From NCBI GenBank assembly GCA_028279685.1, contig JANQNG010000031.1, positions 124,001 to 188,000 of the forward strand: a stretch of DNA of 64,000 nt, read 5' to 3'. The DNA comes from Candidatus Nanoarchaeia archaeon (GTDB lineage: Archaea > Nanobdellota > Nanobdellia > Woesearchaeales > SKIA01). Under the pieces are notes generated by a model, which made no database searches, was not told the origin of the DNA, and saw only the letters and a list, made by a program, of their open reading frames with translations. Of the stretch, positions 60,568 through 64,000 are shown piece by piece (within the stretch, counting starts at the first letter, position 1; the number at the start of each line of letters is the position of its first letter). A program made the translations under genes and the position numbers.

Positions 60568-61020
60568 TTAGAATTTCTTCTCCAGTATAATCTCATAAAA
60601 TGAAGGTTCTCTTCTTGATTTGAACGCTTTTACAACAACATATCCTTTCTTCAAATGACAAATTAAAGAGTCAGTCATGTTGGAGAACAATTTCGCGAAT
60701 ATCTTTTCCACTTTGTGCGGTTTCAGAATTTCCTCGAGCTTAAACAATAATGCAGAATAAATACCGTTACGCCTATATTCCTTTCTTACACCCCATAACC
60801 AGAGATAGAATCCTTTTTTTTCAAAGTATCCTACAATATACCCAACAAGTTTGTTCTGGTACTTAGCACCGAGCATGATGCTCTTTTTGGTGGCGAGCCT
60901 TTCTTTCATATTTTCTTCTGTATATAGTTTCTGTTTTTTCACTATCGGACCAAAAATAGTCTTATTCAGCACCACAATCTTCGAATAATCATGCTCATCA
61001 AACTCTACTATATCAATCAT
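60568..61020 (-). CDS. GNAT-family N-acetyltransferase
   Basis: 150 residues. LVGYIVGYFEKKGFYLWLWG (strand 4) leads to VRKEYRRNGIYSALL, the acetyl-CoA pyrophosphate loop (RxxGI/A). AAAGGGTGAAATT before ATG 61020 is a ribosome binding site. Substrate unknown. Confidence 0.82.
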   Translation of the reverse strand: MIDIVEFDEHDYSKIVVLNKTIFGPIVKKQKLYTEENMKERLATKKSIMLGAKYQNKLVGYIVGYFEKKGFYLWLWGVRKEYRRNGIYSALLFKLEEILKPHKVEKIFAKLFSNMTDSLICHLKKGYVVVKAFKSRREPSFYEIILEKKF

Positions 61021-61355
61021 AATTTCACCCTTTAGGATATGTTTCCGATAGTATACTACGCAATTATCCCATCTTATTTAAGTATTGAGAAAGTATAATC
61101 CATTCTCTAAATATACTTATTACTTAAGTAATAAATAAAATAGTATCTCTAAGTATACCTAATAAAATATAACAATATACTTTATAACATTTATGTTATA
61201 TTTATTTAATTATATATAAGGTAAAATAATCTTCATAAAATATTTATTTTAATATATATTTATAATCAAAAAAGTATAATATAAATTAAATAAATAACTT
61301 TATAAACAATAAATCGAACAATATTATATCTTTTTTAATATAATGGGAAGAAACC
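61021..61355. other. 335-bp very AT-rich intergenic region
   Basis: No gene seen. The centre (about 61090-61340) is nearly pure A/T and contains many copies of AGTATA or its complement TATACT (for example near 61035, 61051, 61071, 61098, 61132, 61171, 61274). Such a block could be a promoter array or a replication origin; no origin-binding gene is nearby. Confidence 0.4.
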
Positions 61356-61943
61356 ATGGGGAGCGACATCGAACAAGACATTATTGCATTATTTGACAAG
61401 AATCTCAAGAATGTTCTTACTATTAACAAAATAGCCTCTCTTCTAAACAAAAAATATCCCTATGTCCATAAGAAAGTCAACGAGCTCATCACTCAAGGTA
61501 TTCTACAGAAAAAAGCAATAGGAAAGGCACATCTTTGTTCTTTGAATCTCCCTGAACCAAGAACTATGCTTGCACTCGCTCATCATGAACTCAACAAAAG
61601 AGATAAGCTTTCTCATGAACTTAAAGATTTCATAGAGAAAATCCTTGAACTCAAAACCATAGTCCCTATTACCTGTCTTGTGCTCCATAAAAAACAGACT
61701 TTGTATGTTGTCATAGAAGATAACAGCAAAATTATGTTAACCAAAGAACGCATCGAACATCTTGAGCGCATCAACCTTAGCTGTGAAATTATTGGCAAAG
61801 AAGATCTCAAAAGATTACTCCTTGATCAACAAACATCACTCTACTCAAATCATATTATCCTTTATGGTTTTGAGCGATTTTTTGAATTGATAGCAGAGAT
61901 AAGTCCGCAACTTGAGCAGGCATACAACCCCCTACTAAAATGA
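61356..61943 (+). CDS. Winged-helix protein with C-terminal alpha/beta domain
   Basis: 195 residues. Winged helix from residue 5 to 65 (LTINKIASLLNKKYPYVHKK as helix-turn-helix). The C-terminal VPITCLVLHKKQTLYVVIED and CEIIGKEDLKRLLLD resemble the nucleotidyltransferase-like half of archaeal HTH-MNT proteins, but no GS..SDxD motif is present. Its stop overlaps the start of the surface protein (ATGA), so it may regulate or accompany it. Confidence 0.6.
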   Translation: MGSDIEQDIIALFDKNLKNVLTINKIASLLNKKYPYVHKKVNELITQGILQKKAIGKAHLCSLNLPEPRTMLALAHHELNKRDKLSHELKDFIEKILELKTIVPITCLVLHKKQTLYVVIEDNSKIMLTKERIEHLERINLSCEIIGKEDLKRLLLDQQTSLYSNHIILYGFERFFELIAEISPQLEQAYNPLLK

Positions 61944-64000
61944 GACTAAAAACGCAACATTCCCCCAATGCAATGAGAATCATTATCTTAGTTCTAGGAA
62001 TCTGTATGCTAGCAGGAAATATCTCAGCTATCACTTTTCTTTTTCCCGAGAACAGCTCTATGCTGAATATCACTGATCTCAATATCACCTTTACTTGGGA
62101 TGATTATGCCTTGAATGAAAACAACGCATCATTCCTCCTTGAAGTTGCTCTAACAGAAGATATGGCAGATCCTTTTCAAAGTATAGAGATCCCCTATGAG
62201 ACGACAATATACGTAGTACCTTTATTCCCTGCAATGCACTATGCTACTATTGCATTACAGAACACTACAACAACTATAGAACAAGCAGGCATTATGTTTG
62301 AAATACTCAATAATACAGAAGAGTCGGAAGAGCCAGAAGGATCCAACTATGATTTCAATATAACTGTAGAGGAATCATCGTATGAATCAGGTAGTGTTGT
62401 TGGATTCAGTCTCATAGCAAATATGCCTATGAATGTTAGTCTTAACATCACAAAAGATGGAGTTCTTCAAGGAACAACACTAGGACCATTCGAAATCACT
62501 GATGAAATAATGCCTTTATCCTATGCAGGGCTTGGTGGAGATCTTGTAGCAGGAAATTACGAATTAATCGCTTTCGGTCATGGTGTTGTTAAAATTGCCA
62601 GTTTTGTCGTCATTGATCCTATACCTTTGGCAGTGAGCATCAATGTACCTTCTAGTGGCATACGCACAAAAGTCATTGATATGAGTGCTGTTCCTAATGG
62701 AGGAACTCAGCCATACACATACTACTGGAATTTCTCAGATGGATCCTACGCAACAACAAGAGATGTTGAACATATCTTTTTCGAAGCAAAAAATTACACC
62801 GTTAATCTAACGCTGACTGATGATGAGGGAGAAAGTGTTTCAGTTTCTTCTATTCTTGAGATCTTGGAAGAAACGTATAATCTGCAGATTCTTCTTTTAG
62901 ACGAAGATTCTGTTGACCCCTTGGCAAACACACTTGTCACACTTGAAAATCCAAGTTACTCAAGCACAAAATCAAGTAACAATTTCGGATTTATTGATTA
63001 TACAGGACTCTTCGGAGAGTATAATCTTACCGTGCATAACAACAGCGATTATTTCTTCAACACCACCATCAACATGTCAAGTAACAAAAATATCATCCTC
63101 AATGTCAGCATCCCTGAAATAGAAGAAGAAACCAATCAGACTGACAACGAAACCGATAACGAAACTGAAGAGACAACAGCAACAACAGAGACATCAGCAA
63201 CCGCAGCAGAAACAGTAACAGAAGAAACATCAGAAGAAGAACCGAAAACAATAGCTGTTGAAGAACATTCTATCGAAGAAACTGATCCTATTGCTCTTTT
63301 GAGAGAAGAAAAAGCAACACGCATAGAGGAAATGAAGCATGATTTCCTGCTCTCTGAAGAGAATACTCAACTTCTTAGCGATATCAATCTTCAGGATACG
63401 TTTGACAAAGCCATACAAAAACTTCCGACACTCACTTCAGAAGCAGATATTATCCTGATTGTTAATCAGTTACCAAAACAAATTGAAATGAAAGAAACAA
63501 AAAAGATGACACTCAAAGGCACGAAGAAAGAGATTAAAGATAATCTCGAAACTTTTTTCACTGCAGCAAATATCGAAGAAGAGGATAAAAAAGCATATGA
63601 ACGAGATCTATTGAGGGCCGCTAAATACATAAGTTTCAATGTTACTTTGAAGCATCTTCAACTTACAGATCAACTTGATACAGTAACTAATTACTACGTG
63701 ATGGAGAAGGAATTGAACCAAGATATTGGTCTTTATTATCTTGTTGAAATTATTCCTAAGAGTGAAGTGTCTTCCACGGAAAAATTTACTATTGTGGGGA
63801 GTTATGTCATTCTCAACGAAGACCCTGTCATACGATTCAATAGTGGTTCTTATCGCTATCTCTTTAATGAATATGTCAATCCTGAGAAAATCGTGACTTT
63901 GATGGTGCCTTTAGTGGTTAGTGAAAGAGGAGGATCTTTTATCACAGGATTCTCCATTGCAAGCATCACCGGAGGAACCGGTCTTTTGTATACGCTCCTT
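61940..64000 (+). CDS. Secreted PKD-domain surface protein, C-terminus beyond window
   Basis: 687 residues visible. Signal peptide (MRIIILVLGICMLAGNISA) follows a short basic start. A PKD domain lies at about residues 230-310 (PYTYYWNFSDGSYATTRDVE), followed by a carboxypeptidase-regulatory-like beta domain and a Thr/Glu-rich linker (EETTATTETSATAAETVTEE). A helical region follows. The last visible residues (FITGFSIASITGG) enter a membrane helix. Many N-x-S/T sequons suggest N-glycosylation. Starts inside the previous stop codon. Probable cell-surface component. Confidence 0.82.
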   Translation, partial: MRLKTQHSPNAMRIIILVLGICMLAGNISAITFLFPENSSMLNITDLNITFTWDDYALNENNASFLLEVALTEDMADPFQSIEIPYETTIYVVPLFPAMHYATIALQNTTTTIEQAGIMFEILNNTEESEEPEGSNYDFNITVEESSYESGSVVGFSLIANMPMNVSLNITKDGVLQGTTLGPFEITDEIMPLSYAGLGGDLVAGNYELIAFGHGVVKIASFVVIDPIPLAVSINVPSSGIRTKVIDMSAVPNGGTQPYTYYWNFSDGSYATTRDVEHIFFEAKNYTVNLTLTDDEGESVSVSSILEILEETYNLQILLLDEDSVDPLANTLVTLENPSYSSTKSSNNFGFIDYTGLFGEYNLTVHNNSDYFFNTTINMSSNKNIILNVSIPEIEEETNQTDNETDNETEETTATTETSATAAETVTEETSEEEPKTIAVEEHSIEETDPIALLREEKATRIEEMKHDFLLSEENTQLLSDINLQDTFDKAIQKLPTLTSEADIILIVNQLPKQIEMKETKKMTLKGTKKEIKDNLETFFTAANIEEEDKKAYERDLLRAAKYISFNVTLKHLQLTDQLDTVTNYYVMEKELNQDIGLYYLVEIIPKSEVSSTEKFTIVGSYVILNEDPVIRFNSGSYRYLFNEYVNPEKIVTLMVPLVVSERGGSFITGFSIASITGGTGLLYTLL

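Overview
The window is AT-rich archaeal DNA, most like a small-genome DPANN lineage (Woesearchaeota/Pacearchaeota-like). The evidence is an archaeal ribosomal/RNA polymerase operon (uS13-uS4-uS11-Rpo3-eL18-uL13-uS9-RpoN), an archaeal histone, ABCE1, GatE-type amidotransferase, RNase Z, a RecJ-like DHH protein and a tRNA with bulge-helix-bulge introns. Many genes have a TATA-like box about 25 nt before the start codon, so leaderless transcripts look common. Genes inside operons carry GGAGG/GGTGA-type ribosome binding sites. The exact lineage is an inference. LAYOUT. 1-8.7 kb is an amino-acid transport block: a double-domain Lrp-type regulator (cut by the window edge) head to head with a lipoprotein made of two fused periplasmic binding domains, two unknown genes, a complete branched-chain amino-acid ABC transporter (LivH, LivM, LivG, LivF) and an AlaE-like membrane protein. 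8.8-19 kb is accessory: an AbrB/PIN/winged-helix toxin-antitoxin operon, an MNT/HEPN pair joined to a radical SAM protein, a PIN gene facing a ribbon-helix-helix gene, PurF, and more Lrp-type regulators. 19-31 kb holds two Fic genes, one between 40-bp direct repeats and one behind a 13-bp inverted repeat. It also holds GatE, an MFS transporter, a family of two or three related unknown genes, an RsmC-like methyltransferase and a second binding lipoprotein with its own divergent Lrp. 31-38.7 kb has a P-type ATPase operon and gyrA interrupted by a 432-residue intein after the catalytic tyrosine; gyrB is not in the window. 38.7-45.3 kb has a BRO-family gene broken in a run of eight C, a histone, RNase Z, three micro-ORFs, an acidic protein and a DHH phosphoesterase. 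45.4-49.2 kb is the ribosomal operon. 49.3-55.7 kb has two HIT-fold genes without an intact histidine triad, ABCE1 and long hairpin repeats. 55.8-57.1 kb is tRNA-Glu(UUC) with two introns, followed by copies of its own 3' end. The rest holds an inositol-monophosphatase/Nudix pair, a ribbon-helix-helix/nucleotidyltransferase fusion, a GNAT enzyme, an AT-rich spacer and a large secreted PKD protein cut by the window end. HOW IT WORKS TOGETHER. Uptake of amino acids (three binding domains, one permease/ATPase set), probable export (AlaE-like) and five double-Lrp regulators suggest a scavenging lifestyle under amino-acid control. Each of the five regulators is divergent from one neighbour, and each shared promoter region has a different inverted repeat. 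The best candidates for undescribed biology are this regulator/operator set, the twice-interrupted tRNA-Glu with tandem attachment-like repeats, and a family of roughly 100-bp hairpin repeats. Four stand-alone receiver-like proteins without kinases and the paralogous unknown genes beside the Fic genes also merit attention.
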